From Actinernus sp. WN-2022 (lineage: Eukaryota; Cnidaria; Anthozoa; Actiniaria; Actinernidae): 64,000 nt of DNA. The notes under the pieces are model-generated. The model was not told where the DNA came from. It saw only the letters and a list, made by a program, of their open reading frames with translations, and ran no database searches. Shown here one piece after another: positions 1-12,770 of this stretch. Each line of letters starts with the position of its first letter. The first letter of the stretch is position 1. The DNA is taken from NCBI GenBank assembly GCA_030867875.1, contig JAOWCC010000782.1:62001-126000 (forward strand). Reading direction: 5' to 3'. Both the position numbers and the translations under genes were made by a program.

Positions 1-944
1 GATGAATGATGAATCAGGAATCAGCAATGATGAATGATGAATCAGGAATCAGCAATGATGAATCAGGAATCCGGAATGATGAATCAGGAATGATGAATGA
101 TGGATCAGGAATGATGAATCAGGAATGATGAATCAGGAATCAGGAATGATGAATGATGAATCAGAAATCAGGAATGATGAATCAGGAATGATGAATCAGG
201 AATCAGGAATGGTGAATCATGAATCAGGAATCAGGAATGATGAATCAGGAATAAGGAATGATGAATCAGGAATGATGAATGATGAGTCAGGAATCAGGAA
301 TGATGAATCAGGAATGATGAATGATGAATCAGGAATGATGAATGATGAATCAGGAATCAGGAATGATGAATGATGAATCAGGAATCAGCAATGATGAATC
401 AGGAATGATGAATGATGAATCAGGAATGATGAATGATGAATCAGGAATGATGAATCAGGAATCAGGAATGATGAATGATGAATCAGGAATCAGCAATGAT
501 GAATCAGGAATCAGGAATGATGAATCAGGAATGATCAATGATGAATCAGGATTGATGAATCAGCAATGATGAATCAGGAATCAGGAATCAGGAGTGATTA
601 ATCAGGAATCAGGAATGATGAATCAAGAATCAGGAATGATGAATCAGGAATGAGGAATGATGAATCAGGAATGAGGAATGATCAATCAGGAATGAGGAAT
701 GAGGAATCAGGAATGAGGAATGATGAATCAGGAATGATGAATGATGAATCAGGAATCAGGAATGATGAATCAGGAATCAGGAATGATGAATCAGGAATGA
801 TGAATGATGTATCAGGAATCAGGACTGATGAATCAGGAAAGAGGAATGACGAATCAGGAATCAGGAATGGTGAATCATGAATCAGGAATGATGAATCAGG
901 AATCAGGAATAATGAAACAGGAATCAGGAATGATGAATCAGGAA

Positions 945-954
945 TGATGCATCA
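945..954. other. Palindromic decamer TGATGCATCA (C-family; 8 sites)
   Basis: Formed where GAATGAT meets GCATCAG. I find it at 945, 3115, 4011, 11606, 12502, 62412, 63056 and 63070, always just after a GAATAAT-GAAACAG pair. It contains ATGCAT (NsiI-type site). Confidence 0.85.
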
Positions 955-2499
955 GGAATGATGAATCAGCAATCAGGAATGATGAATCAGGAATCAGGAA
1001 TGATGAATCAGGAATCAGCAATGATCAATCAGGAATGATGAATGATGAATCAGGAATGATGAATCAGGAATTAGGAATGATGAACGATGAATCAGGAATC
1101 AGCAATGATGAATCAGGAATCAGGAATGATGAATCAGGAATGATGAATCAGGAATCAGGAATCAGGAATCAGGAGTGATTAATCAGGAATCAGGAATGAT
1201 GAATCAGGAATCAGGAATGATGAATCAGGAATGAGGAATGATCAATCAGGAATGAGGAATGATCAATCAGGAATCAGGATTGATGAATCAGGAATGGTGA
1301 ATCAGGAATGATGAATCAGGAATCAGGAATGATGAATCAGGAATCAGGAATGATGATTCAGGAATTATGAATGATGAATCAGGAATGATGAATCAGGAAT
1401 CAGGAATGATGAATGATGAATCAGGAATGATGAATCAGGAATCATGAATGATGAATGATGAATCAGGAATCAGCAATGATGAATGATGAATCAGGAATCA
1501 GCAATGATGAATCAGGAATCCGGAATGATGAATCAGGAATGATGAATGATGGATCAGGAATGATGAATCAGGAATGATGAATCAGGAATCAGGAATGATG
1601 AATGATGAATCAGAAATCAGGAATGATGAATCAGGAATGATGAATCAGGAATCAGGAATCAGGAATGATGAATCAGGAATGATGAATGATGAATCAGGAA
1701 TGATGAATCAGGAATCAGGAATGATGAATTATGAATCAGGAATCAGCAATGATGAATCAGGAATCAGGAATGATGAATCAGGAATGATGAATCAGGAATG
1801 ATGAATGATGAATCAGGAATGATGAATGATGAATCAGGAATGATGAATCAGGAATTAGGAATCAGGAGTGATTAATCAGGAATCAGGAATGATGAATCAA
1901 GAATCAGGAATGATGAATCAGGAATGAGGAATGATCAATCAGGAATGAGGAATGATCAATCAGGAATCAGGAATGATGAATCAGGAATGAGGAATGATGA
2001 ATCAGGAATGATGAATGATGAATCAGGAATCAGGAATCAGGAATGATGAATCAGGAATGATGAATGATGAATCGGGAATGATGAATCAGGAATCAGGAAT
2101 CAGGAATGATGAATCAGGAATCAGGAATGATGAATCAGGAATCAGGAATGATGAATCAAGAATCAGGAATGATGAATCAGGAATGAGGAATGATCAATCA
2201 GCAATGAGGAATGATGAATCAGGAATGAGGAATGATGAATCAGGAATGAGGAATGATGAATCAGGATAGATGAATGATGAATCAGGAATCAGGAATGATG
2301 AATCAGGAATCAGGAATGATGAATCAGGAATGATGAATGATATATCAGGAATCAGGAATGATGAATCAGGAAAGAGGAATGACGAATCAGGAATCAGGAA
2401 TGGTGAATCATGAATCAGGAATCAGGAATGATGAATCAGGAATAAGGAATGATGAATCAGGAATGATGAATGATGAGTCAGGAATCAGGAATGATGAAT

Positions 2500-4186
2500 C
2501 AGGAATGATGAATGATGAATCAGGAATGATGAATGATGAATCAGGAATCAGGAATGATGAATGATGAATCAGGAATCAGCAATGATGAATCAGGAATGAT
2601 GAATGATGAATCAGGAATGATGAATGATGAATCAGGAATGATGAATCAGGAATCAGGAATGATGAATGATGAATCAGGAATCAGCAATGATGAATCAGGA
2701 ATCAGGAATGATGAATCAGGAATGATCAATGATGAATCAGGATTGATGAATCAGGAATGATGAATCAGGAATCAGGAATCAGGAGTGATTAATCAGGAAT
2801 CAGGAATGATGAATCAAGAATCAGGAATGATGAATCAGGAATGAGGAATGATGAATCAGGAATGAGGAATGATCAATCAGGAATGAGGAATGATGAATCA
2901 GGAATGAGGAATGATGAATCAGGAATGATGAATGATGAATCAGGAATCAGGAATGATGAATCAGGAATCAGGAATGATGAATCAGGAATGATGAATGATG
3001 TATCAGGAATCAGGACTGATGAATCAGGAAAGAGGAATGACGAATCAGGAATCAGGAATGGTGAATCAGGAATCAGGAATAATGAAACAGGAATCAGGAA
3101 TGATGAATCAGGAATGATGCATCAGGAATGATGAATCAGCAATCAGGAATGATGAATCAGGAATCAGGAATGATGAATCAGGAATCAGCAATGATCAATC
3201 AGGAATGATGAATGATGAATCAGGAATGATGAATCAGGAATTAGGAATGATGAACGATGAATCAGGAATCAGCAATGATGAATCAGGAATCAGGAATGAT
3301 GAATCAGGAATGATGAATCAGGAATCAGGAATCAGGAATCAGGAGTGATGAATCAGGAATCAGGAATGATGAATCAGGAATCAGGAATGATGAATCAGGA
3401 ATGATGAATGATGAATCAGGAATGATGAATGATGAATCAGGAATCAGGAATGATGAATGATGAATCAGGAATCAGCAATGATGAATCAGGAATGATGAAT
3501 GATGAATCAGGAATGATGAATGATGAATCAGGAATGATGAATCAGGAATCAGGAATGATGAATGATGAATCAGGAATCAGCAATGATGAATCAGGAATCA
3601 GGAATGATGAATCAGGAATGATCAATGATGAATCAGGATTGATGAATCAGGAATGATGAATCAGGAATCAGGAATCAGGAGTGATTAATCAGGAATCAGG
3701 AATGATGAATCAAGAATCAGGAATGATGAATCAGGAATGAGGAATGATGAATCAGGAATGAGGAATGATCAATCAGGAATGAGGAATGATGAATCAGGAA
3801 TGAGGAATGATGAATCAGGAATGATGAATGATGAATCAGGAATCAGGAATGATGAATCAGGAATCAGGAATGATGAATCAGGAATGATGAATGATGTATC
3901 AGGAATCAGGACTGATGAATCAGGAAAGAGGAATGACGAATCAGGAATCAGGAATGGTGAATCAGGAATCAGGAATAATGAAACAGGAATCAGGAATGAG
4001 GAATCAGGAATGATGCATCAGGAATGATGAATCAGCAATCAGGAATGATGAATCAGGAATCAGGAATGATGAATCAGGAATCAGCAATGATCAATCAGGA
4101 ATGATGAATGATGAATCAGGAATGATGAATCAGGAATTAGGAATGATGAACGATGAATCAGGAATCAGCAATGATGAATCAGGAAT
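2500..4186 (+). repeat. 896-bp-spaced tandem duplication
   Basis: About 790 bp from 2500 to 3290 recurs at 3396 to 4186 with a constant offset of 896 bp, which is 128 heptamers. Both copies carry the same ordered set of rare units: GATTGAT, GTATCAG, GAAAGAG, GAATGAC, GAATAAT, GAAACAG, GCATCAG and GAACGAT. I noticed one clear difference, near 3996, where GAATGAG replaces GAATGAT before the GCATCAG marker. A related copy lies at 11.9-12.7 kb. Confidence 0.8.
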
Positions 4187-4270
4187 GATGAATCAGGAAT
4201 CAGGAATCAGGAATGATGAATCAGGAATGATGAATGATGAATCAGGAATGATGAATCAGGAATGATGAAT

Positions 4271-7200
4271 CAGCAATGATGAATGATGAATCAGGAATCA
4301 GCAATGATGAATCAGGAATCAGGAATGATGAATCAGGAATGATGAATCAGGAATCAGGAATCAGGAATGATGATTCAGGAATGATGAATGATGAATCAGG
4401 AATGATGAATGATGAATCAGGAATGATGAATCAGGAATCAGGAATGATGAATTATGAATCAGGAATCAGCAATGATGAATCAGGAATCAGGAATGATGAA
4501 TCAGGAATGATGAATCAGGAATGATGAATGATGAATCAGGAATGATGAATGATGAATCAGGAATGATGAATCAGGAATTAGGAATCAGGAGTGATTAATC
4601 AGGAATCAGGAATGATGAATCAAGAATCAGGAATGATGAATCAGGAATGAGGAATGATCAATCAGGAATGAGGAATGATCAATCAGGAATCAGGAATGAT
4701 GAATCAGGAATGAGGAATGATGAATCAGGAATGATGAATGATGAATCAGGAATCAGGAATCAGGAATGATGAATCAGGAATGATGAATGATGAATCGGGA
4801 ATGATGAATCAGGAATCAGGAATCAGGAATGATGAATCAGGAATCAGGAATGATGAATCAGGAATGATGAATGATGAATCAGGAATCAGGAATGATGAAT
4901 CAGGAATAAGGAATGATGAATCAGGAATGATGAATGATGAGTCAGGAATCAGGAATGATGAATCAGGAATGATGAATGATGAATCAGCAATGATGAATCA
5001 GGAATGATGAATGATGAATGATGAATCAGGAATCAGCAATGATGAATCAGGAATGATGAATGATGAATCAGGAATGATGAATGATGAATGATGAATCAGG
5101 AATGATGAATCAGGAATCAGGAATGATGAATGATGAATCAGGAATGATGAATGATGAATCAGGAATGATGAATGATGAATCAGGAATGATGAATCAGGAA
5201 TGATGAATCAGCAATGATGAATGATGAATCAGGAATCAGCAATGATGAATCAGGAATCAGCAAAGATGAACCAGGAATCAGCAATGATGAATCAGGAATG
5301 ATGAATCAGGAATGATGAATCAGGAATCAGGAATCAGGAATGATGATTCATGAATGATGAATGATGAATCAGGAATGATGAATCAGGAATCAGGAATGAT
5401 GAATTATGAATCAGGAATCAGCAATGATGAATCAGGAATCAGGAATGATGAATCAGGTATGATGAATCAGGAATGATGAATGATGAATCAGGAATGATGA
5501 ATGATGAATCAGGAATGATGAATCAGGAATTAGGAATCAGGAGTGATTAATCAGGAATGAGGAATGATGAATCAAGAATCAGGAATGATGAATCAGGAAT
5601 GAGGAATGATCAATCAGGAATGAGGAATGATCAATCAGGAATCAGGAATGATGACTCAGGAATGAGGAATGATGAATCAGGAATGATGAATGATGAATCA
5701 GGAATCAGGAATCAGGAATGATGAATCAGGAATGATGAATGATGAATCGGGAATGATGAATCAGGAATCAGGAATCAGGAATGATGAATCAGGAATCAGG
5801 AATGATGAATCAGGAATGATGAATGATGAATCAGGAATCAGGAATGATGAATCAGGAATAAGGAATGATGAATCAGGAATGATGAATGATGAGTCAGGAA
5901 TCAGGAATGATGAATCAGGAATGATGAATGATGAATCAGGAATGATGAATGATGAATCAGGAATCAGCAATGATGAATCAGGAATGATGAATGATGAATC
6001 AGGAATCAGCAATGATGAATCAGGAATGATGAATGATGAATCAGGAATGATGAATGATGAATCAGGAATGATGAATCAGGAATCAGGAATGATGAATGAT
6101 GAATCAGGAATCAGCAATGATGAATCAGGAATCAGCAATGATGAATCAGGAATGATGAATGATGAATCAGGATTGATGAATCAGGAATGATGAATCAGGA
6201 ATCAGGAATCAGGAGTGATTAATCAGGAATCAGGAATGATGAATCAAGAATCAGGAATGATGAATCAGGAATGAGGAATGATCAATCAGGAATGAGGAAT
6301 GATCAATCAGGAATGAGGAATGATCAATCAGGAATGAGGAATGATCAATCAGGAATCAGGATTGATGAATCAGGAATGATGAATCAGGAATGATGAATCA
6401 GGAATCAGGAATGATGAATCAGGAATCAGGAATGATGATTCAGGAATTATGAATGATGAATCAGGAATGATGAATCAGGAATCAGGAATGATGAATGATG
6501 AATCAGGAATGATGAATCAGGAATCATGAATGATGAATGATGAATCAGGAATCAGCAATGATGAATGATGAATCAGGAATCAGCAATGATGAATCAGGAA
6601 TCCGGAATGGTGAATCAGGAATGATGAATGATGGATCAGGAATGATGAATCAGGAATGATGAATCAGGAATCAGGAATGATGAATCAGGAATGATGAATC
6701 AGGAATGATGAATCAGGAATCAGGAATCAGGAATGATGAATCAGGAATGATGAATGATGAATCAGGAATGATGAATGATGAATCAGGAATGATGAATCAG
6801 GAATCAGGAATGATGAATTATGAATCAGGAATCAGCAATGATGAATCAGGAATCAGGAATGATGAATCAGGAATGATGAATCAGGAATGATGAATGATGA
6901 ATCAGGAATGATGAATGATGAATCAGGAATGATGAATCAGGAATTAGGAATCAGGAGTGATTAATCAGGAATCAGGAATGATGGATCAAGAATCAGGAAT
7001 GATGAATCAGGAATGAGGAATGATCAATCAGGAATGAGGAATGATCAATCAGGAATCAGGAATGATGAATCAGGAATGAGGAATGATGAATCAGGAATGA
7101 TGAATGATGAATCAGGAATCAGGAATCAGGAATGATGAATCAGTAATGATGAATGATGAATCGGGAATGATGAATCAGGAATCAGGAATCAGGAATGATG

Positions 7201-8130
7201 AATCAGGAATCAGGAATGATGAATCAGGAATGATGAATGATGAATCAGGAATCAGGAATGATGAATCAGGAATAAGGAATGATGAATCAGGAATGATGAA
7301 TGATGAGTCAGGAATCAGGAATGATGAATCAGGAATGATGAATGATGAATCAGGAATGATGAATGATGAATCAGGAATCAGCAATGATGAATCAGGAATG
7401 ATGAATGATGAATGATGAATCAGGAATCAGCAATGATGAATCAGGAATGATGAATGATGAATCAGGAATGATGAATGATGAATGATGAATCAGGAATGAT
7501 GAATCAGGAATCAGGAATGATGAATGATGAATCAGGAATGATGAATGATGAATCAGGAATGATGAATGATGAATCAGGAATGAGGAATGATGAATCAGGA
7601 ATGATGAATGATGAATCAGGAATCAGGAATCAGGAATGATGAATCAGGAATGATGAATGATGAATCGGGAATGATGAATCAGGAATCAGGAATCAGGAAT
7701 GATGAATCAGGAATCAGGAATGATGAATCAGGAATGATGAATGATGAATCAGGAATCAGGAATGATGAATCAGGAATAAGGAATGATGAATCAGGAATGA
7801 TGAATGATGAGTCAGGAATCAGGAATGATGAATCAGGAATGATGAATGATGAATCAGGAATGATGAATGATGAATCAGGAATCAGCAATGATGAATCAGG
7901 AATGATGAATGATGAATCAGGAATCAGCAATGATGAATCAGGAATGATGAATGATGAATCAGGAATGATGAATGATGAATCAGGAATGATGAATCAGGAA
8001 TCAGGAATGATGAATGATGAATCAGGAATCAGCAATGATGAATCAGGAATCAGCAATGATGAATCAGGAATGATGAATGATGAATCAGGATTGATGAATC
8101 AGGAATGATGAATCAGGAATCAGGAATCAG
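4271..8130 (+). repeat. Mosaic block 2: A-family modules
   Basis: Diagnostic units are GAACCAG (5268) preceded by CAAAGAT, GATTCAG, GAATTAT and GAATCGG (4792, 5744, 7158, 7662). Beacon sites lie at 4589, 5541, 6213 and 6955. The interval 5541-6213 is the 672-bp spacing typical of A modules. Two copies of the 501-bp 21-bp-phased stretch start at 5690 and 7608. The unit TAATGAT near 7143 is shared with about 19077 and links this block to the 17.1-21 kb region. Confidence 0.65.
5690..6190 (+). repeat. 501-bp stretch with perfect 21-bp (three-heptamer) phasing; reference copy
   Basis: Every third heptamer here is GAATCAG or another unit lacking TGA, so one forward frame stays open for 166 codons and reads as the seven-residue pattern [MI][MRS]N[DQ]ESG. 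Copies with the same predicted peptide start at 7608, 17645, 20018, 24162, 41836, 45161 and 57567. Two copies with one shared change start at 38147 and 39435. A shorter, interrupted version lies at 14741-15227, and a further copy is fused into the open stretch 42571-43218. The reverse strand is partly open for the same arithmetic reason. I treat it as a structural sub-repeat and not as a gene: it has no unique sequence, no splice or initiation context, and its codon pattern is forced by the heptamer. Confidence 0.85.
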
Positions 8131-8133
8131 GAG

Positions 8134-8143
8134 TGATTAATCA
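8134..8143. other. Palindromic beacon TGATTAATCA (reference copy; about 120 sites)
   Basis: The junction of GAGTGAT and TAATCAG creates a perfect 10-bp palindrome, three bases after the GAGTGAT starts listed in the block entries. By hand count there are about 120 sites, about 116 intact. Losses are at 3343, 34099, 35709 and 56781. It contains ATTAAT, the AseI/VspI recognition sequence. Two contexts occur, often alternately: one preceded by GAATTAG and one downstream of GATTGAT. The TAAT core resembles many homeodomain sites, but no function is shown by the sequence. Confidence 0.85.
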
Positions 8144-8343
8144 GGAATCAGGAATGATGAATCAAGAATCAGGAATGATGAATCAGGAATGAGGAATGAT
8201 CAATCAGGAATGAGGAATGATGAATCAGGAATGAGGAATGATGAATCAGGAATGAGGAATGATGAATCAGTAATGATGAATGATGAATCTGGAATCAGGA
8301 ATGATGAATCAGGAATCAGGAATGATGAATCAGGAATGATGAA

Positions 8344-8353
8344 TGATATATCA
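8344..8353. other. Palindromic decamer TGATATATCA (reference copy; about 35 sites)
   Basis: Formed where GAATGAT meets ATATCAG. It is a B-family marker, seen for example at 2338, 9107, 9947, 20754, 21538, 22378, 24898, 25682, 26186, 26949, 27789, 29294, 30134, 31569, 42572, 45897, 46828, 47668 and 61614. At the matching place in C modules the unit is GTATCAG, which does not give a palindrome, so one G/A change separates the two states. Confidence 0.85.
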
Positions 8354-11300
8354 GGAATCAGGAATGATGAATCAGGAAAGAGGAATGACGAATCAGGAAT
8401 CAGGAATGGTGAATCATGAATCAGGAATCAGGAATGATGGATCAGGAATAAGGAATGATGAATCAGGAATGATGAATGATGAGTCAGGAATCAGGAATGA
8501 TGAATCAGGAATGATGAATGATGAATCAGGAATGATGAATGATGAATCAGGAATCAGGAATGATGAATGATGAATCAGGAATGATGAATGATGAATCAGG
8601 AATGATGAATCAGGAATTAGGAATCAGGAGTGATTAATCAGGAATCAGGAATGATGAATCAAGAATCAGGAATGATGAATCAGGAATGAGGAATGATCAA
8701 TCAGGAATGAGGAATGATCAATCAGGAATGATGAATGATGAATCAGGAATGATGAATCAGGAATCAGGAATGATGAATGATGAATCAGGAATCAGCAATG
8801 ATGAATCAGGAATCAGGAATGATGAATCAGGAATGATGAATGATGAATCAGGATTGATGAATCAGGAATGATGAATCAGGAATCAGGAATCAGGAGTGAT
8901 TAATCAGGAATCAGGAATGATGAATCTAGAATCAGGAATGATGAATCAGGAATGAGGAATGATCAATCAGGAATGAGGAATGATGAATCAGGAATGAGGA
9001 ATGATGAATCAGGAATGAGGAATGATGAATCAGGAATGATGAATGATGAATCTGGAATCAGGAATGATGAATCAGGAATCAGGAATGATGAATCAGGAAT
9101 GATGAATGATATATCAGGAATCAGGAATGATGAATCAGGAAAGAGGAATGACGAATCAGGAATCAGGAATGGTGAATCATGAATCAGGAATCAGGAATGA
9201 TGAATCAGGAATAAGGAATGATGAATCAGGAATGATGAATGATGAGTCAGGAATCAGGAATGATGAATCAGGAATGATGAATGATGAATGATGAATCAGG
9301 AATGATGAATCAGGAATCAGGAATGATGAATTATGAATCAGGAATCAGCTATGATGAATCAGGAATCAGGAATGATGAATCAGGAATGATGAATCAGGAA
9401 TGATGAATGATGAATCAGGAATGATGAATGATGAATCAGGAATGATGAATCAGGAATTAGGAATCAGGAGTGATTAATCAGGAATCAGGAATGATGAATC
9501 AAGAATCAGGAATGATGAATCAGGAATGAGGAATGATCAATCAGGAATGAGGAATGATCAATCAGGAATGATGAATGATGAATCAGGAATGATGAATCAG
9601 GAATCAGGAATGATGAATGATGAATCAGGAATCAGCAATGATGAATCAGGAATCAGGAATGATGAATCAGGAATGATGAATGATGAATCAGGATTGATGA
9701 ATCAGGAATGATGAATCAGGAATCAGGAATCAGGAGTGATTAATCAGGAATCAGGAATGATGAATCTAGAATCAGGAATGATGAATCAGGAATGAGGAAT
9801 GATCAATCAGGAATGAGGAATGATGAATCAGGAATGAGGAATGATGAATCAGGAATGAGGAATGATGAATCAGGAATGATGAATGATGAATCTGGAATCA
9901 GGAATGATGAATCAGGAATCAGGAATGATGAATCAGGAATGATGAATGATATATCAGGAATCAGGAATGATGAATCAGGAAAGAGGAATGACGAATCAGG
10001 AATCAGGAATGGTGAATCATGAATCAGGAATCAGGAATGATGAATCAGGAATAAGGAATGATGAATCAGGAATGATGAATGATGAGTCAGGAATCAGGAA
10101 TGATGAATCAGGAATGATGAATGATGAATGATGAATCAGGAATGATGAATCAGGAATCAGGAATGATGAATTATGAATCAGGAATCAGCAATGATGAATC
10201 AGGAATCAGGAATGATGAATCAGGAATGATGAATCAGGAATGATGAATGATGAATCAGGAATGATGAATGATGAATCAGGAATGATGAATCAGGAATTAG
10301 GAATCAGGAGTGATTAATCAGGAATCAGGAATGATGAATCAAGAATCAGGAATGATGAGTCAGGAATCAGGAATGATGAATCAGGAATGATGAATGATGA
10401 ATGACGAATCAGGAATGATGAATCAGGAATCAGGAATGATGAATTATGAATCAGGAATCAGCAATGATGAATCAGGAATTAGGAATCAGGTGTGATTAAT
10501 CAGGAATCAGGAATGATGAATCAAGAATCAGGAATGATGAATCAGGAATGAGGAATGATCAATCAGGAATGAGGAATGATCAATCAGGAATCAGGAATGA
10601 TGAATCAGGAATGAGGAATGATGAATCAGGAATGATGAATGATGAATCAGGAATCAGGAATCAGGAATGATGAATCAGGAATGATGAATGATGAATCGGG
10701 AATGATGAATCAGGAATCAGGAATCAGGAATGATGAATCAGGAATCAGGAATGATGAATCAGGAATGATGAATGATGAATCAGGAATCAGGAATGATGAA
10801 TAAGGAATAAGGAATGATGAATCAGGAATGATGAATGATGAGTCAGGAATCAGGAATGATGAATCAGGAATGATGAATGATGAATCAGGAATCAGGAATC
10901 AGGAATGATGAATCAGGAATGATGAATGATGAATCAGGATTGATGAATCAGGAATGATGAATCAGGAATCAGGAATCAGGAGTGATTAATCAGGAATCAG
11001 GAATGATGAATCAAGAATCAGGAATGATGAATCAGGAATGAGGAATGATCAATCAGGAATGATGAATGATGAATCAGGAATCAGCAATGATGAATCAGGA
11101 GTGATGAATAATGAATGATGAATCAGGAATCAGCAATGATGAATCAGGAATGATGAATGATGAATCAGGAATGATGAATGATGAATGATGAATCAGGAAT
11201 GATGAATCAGGAATCAGGTATGATGAATGATGAATCAGGAATGATGAATGATGAATCAGGAATGATGAATGATGAATCAGGAATGATGAATCAGGAATGA

Positions 11301-11380
11301 TGAATCAGCAATGATGAATGATGAATCAGGAATCAGCAATGATGAATCAGGAATCAGGAATGATGAATCAGGAATGATGA

Positions 11381-12770
11381 ATGATATATCAGGAATCAGG
11401 AATGATGAATCAGGAAAGAGGAATGACGAATCAGGAATCAGGAATGGTGAATCAGGAATCAGGAATGATGAATCAGGAATGATGAATGATGTATCAGGAA
11501 TCAGGACTGATGAATCAGGAAAGAGGAATGACGAATCAGGAATCAGGAATGGTGAATCAGGAATCAGGAATAATGAAACAGGAATCAGGAATGATGAATC
11601 AGGAATGATGCATCAGGAATGATGAATCAGCAATCAGGAATGATGAATCAGGAATCAGGAATGATGAATCAGGAATCAGCAATGATCAATCAGGAATGAT
11701 GAATGATGAATCAGGAATGATGAATCAGGAATTAGGAATGATGAACGATGAATCAGGAATCAGCAATGATGAATCAGGAATCAGGAATGATGAATCAGGA
11801 ATGATGAATCAGGAATCAGGAATCAGGAATCAGGAGTGATTAATCAGGAATCAGGAATGATGAATCAGGAATCAGGAATGATGAATCAGGAATGATGAAT
11901 GATGAATCAGGAATGATGAATGATGAATCAGGAATCAGGAATGATGAATGATGAATCAGGAATCAGCAATGATGAATCAGGAATGATGAATGATGAATCA
12001 GGAATGATGAATGATGAATCAGGAATGATGAATCAGGAATCAGGAATGATGAATGATGAATCAGGAATCAGCAATGATGAATCAGGAATCAGGAATGATG
12101 AATCAGGAATGATCAATGATGAATCAGGATTGATGAATCAGGAATGATGAATCAGGAATCAGGAATCAGGAGTGATTAATCAGGAATCAGGAATGATGAA
12201 TCAAGAATCAGGAATGATGAATCAGGAATGAGGAATGATGAATCAGGAATGAGGAATGATCAATCAGGAATGAGGAATGATGAATCAGGAATGAGGAATG
12301 ATGAATCAGGAATGATGAATGATGAATCAGGAATCAGGAATGATGAATCAGGAATCAGGAATGATGAATCAGGAATGATGAATGATGTATCAGGAATCAG
12401 GACTGATGAATCAGGAAAGAGGAATGACGAATCAGGAATCAGGAATGGTGAATCAGGAATCAGGAATAATGAAACAGGAATCAGGAATGATGAATCAGGA
12501 ATGATGCATCAGGAATGATGAATCAGCAATCAGGAATGATGAATCAGGAATCAGGAATGATGAATCAGGAATCAGCAATGATCAATCAGGAATGATGAAT
12601 GATGAATCAGGAATGATGAATCAGGAATTAGGAATGATGAACGATGAATCAGGAATCAGCAATGATGAATCAGGAATCAGGAATGATGAATCAGGAATGA
12701 TGAATCAGGAATCAGGAATCAGGAATCAGGAGTGATTAATCAGGAATCAGGAATGATGAATCAGGAATCA
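11381..12770 (+). repeat. Mosaic block 4: C-family insert
   Basis: GAATAAT-GAAACAG occurs at 11568 and 12464, and TGATGCATCA at 11606 and 12502. Beacon sites are at 11834, 12170 and 12730. The first part joins a B-type ATATCAG segment directly to a C-type GTATCAG segment (about 11382-11500), so a family junction lies within about 100 bp. The stretch 11920-12518 matches 3429-4027 at a constant offset of 8,491 bp, an exact multiple of 7. Confidence 0.7.

Larger units (their letters stand above)
1..4270 (+). repeat. Mosaic block 1: C-family modules
   Basis: Marked by the rare heptamer pair GAATAAT-GAAACAG at 907, 3077 and 3973, by GCATCAG (inside the palindrome TGATGCATCA at 945, 3115 and 4011), by GTATCAG, GACTGAT and GAACGAT. 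A B-like ATATCAG site also occurs near 2338. Beacon sites (GAGTGAT start) are at 592, 1173, 1866, 2783, 3343 and 3679. At 3343 TAATCAG is replaced by GAATCAG, so the palindrome is lost there. The leftmost stretch recurs 1,449 bp downstream (position 1 matches 1450). The block continues off the left edge. Confidence 0.65.
8131..11380 (+). repeat. Mosaic block 3: B-family, 840-bp higher-order repeat and superunit
   Basis: Beacon sites lie at 8131, 8628, 8894, 9468, 9734, 10308, 10490 (GTGTGAT version) and 10980. The 266 + 574 bp pair gives an 840-bp unit (120 heptamers), seen as 8628, 9468, 10308. TCTAGA (from GAATCTA-GAATCAG) occurs at 8925 and again 840 bp later at 9765. The palindrome TGATATATCA occurs at 8344, 9107 and 9947. 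From 9468 the intervals are 266, 574, 182, 490 and 854, the superunit pattern seen elsewhere. GAATCGG occurs at 10693. Confidence 0.75.

Noticed and set aside
5761..6012. Reverse-strand open frames rich in I, P, D, S and F
   Set aside because: They are the complement of the same phased stretches, and they appear only where the forward 21-bp phase holds.
5690..6190. Open frame of 166 codons, repeated ten times, as a protein-coding gene
   Set aside because: The peptide is a forced seven-residue repeat from a 7-bp unit. There is no unique domain, signal, promoter or splice context, and the surrounding non-open sequence is the same satellite.
8134..8143. TGATTAATCA as a terminator stem or transposon terminal repeat
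   Set aside because: It is a 10-bp perfect palindrome with no loop, no T-run and no target duplications, embedded in register within the satellite.
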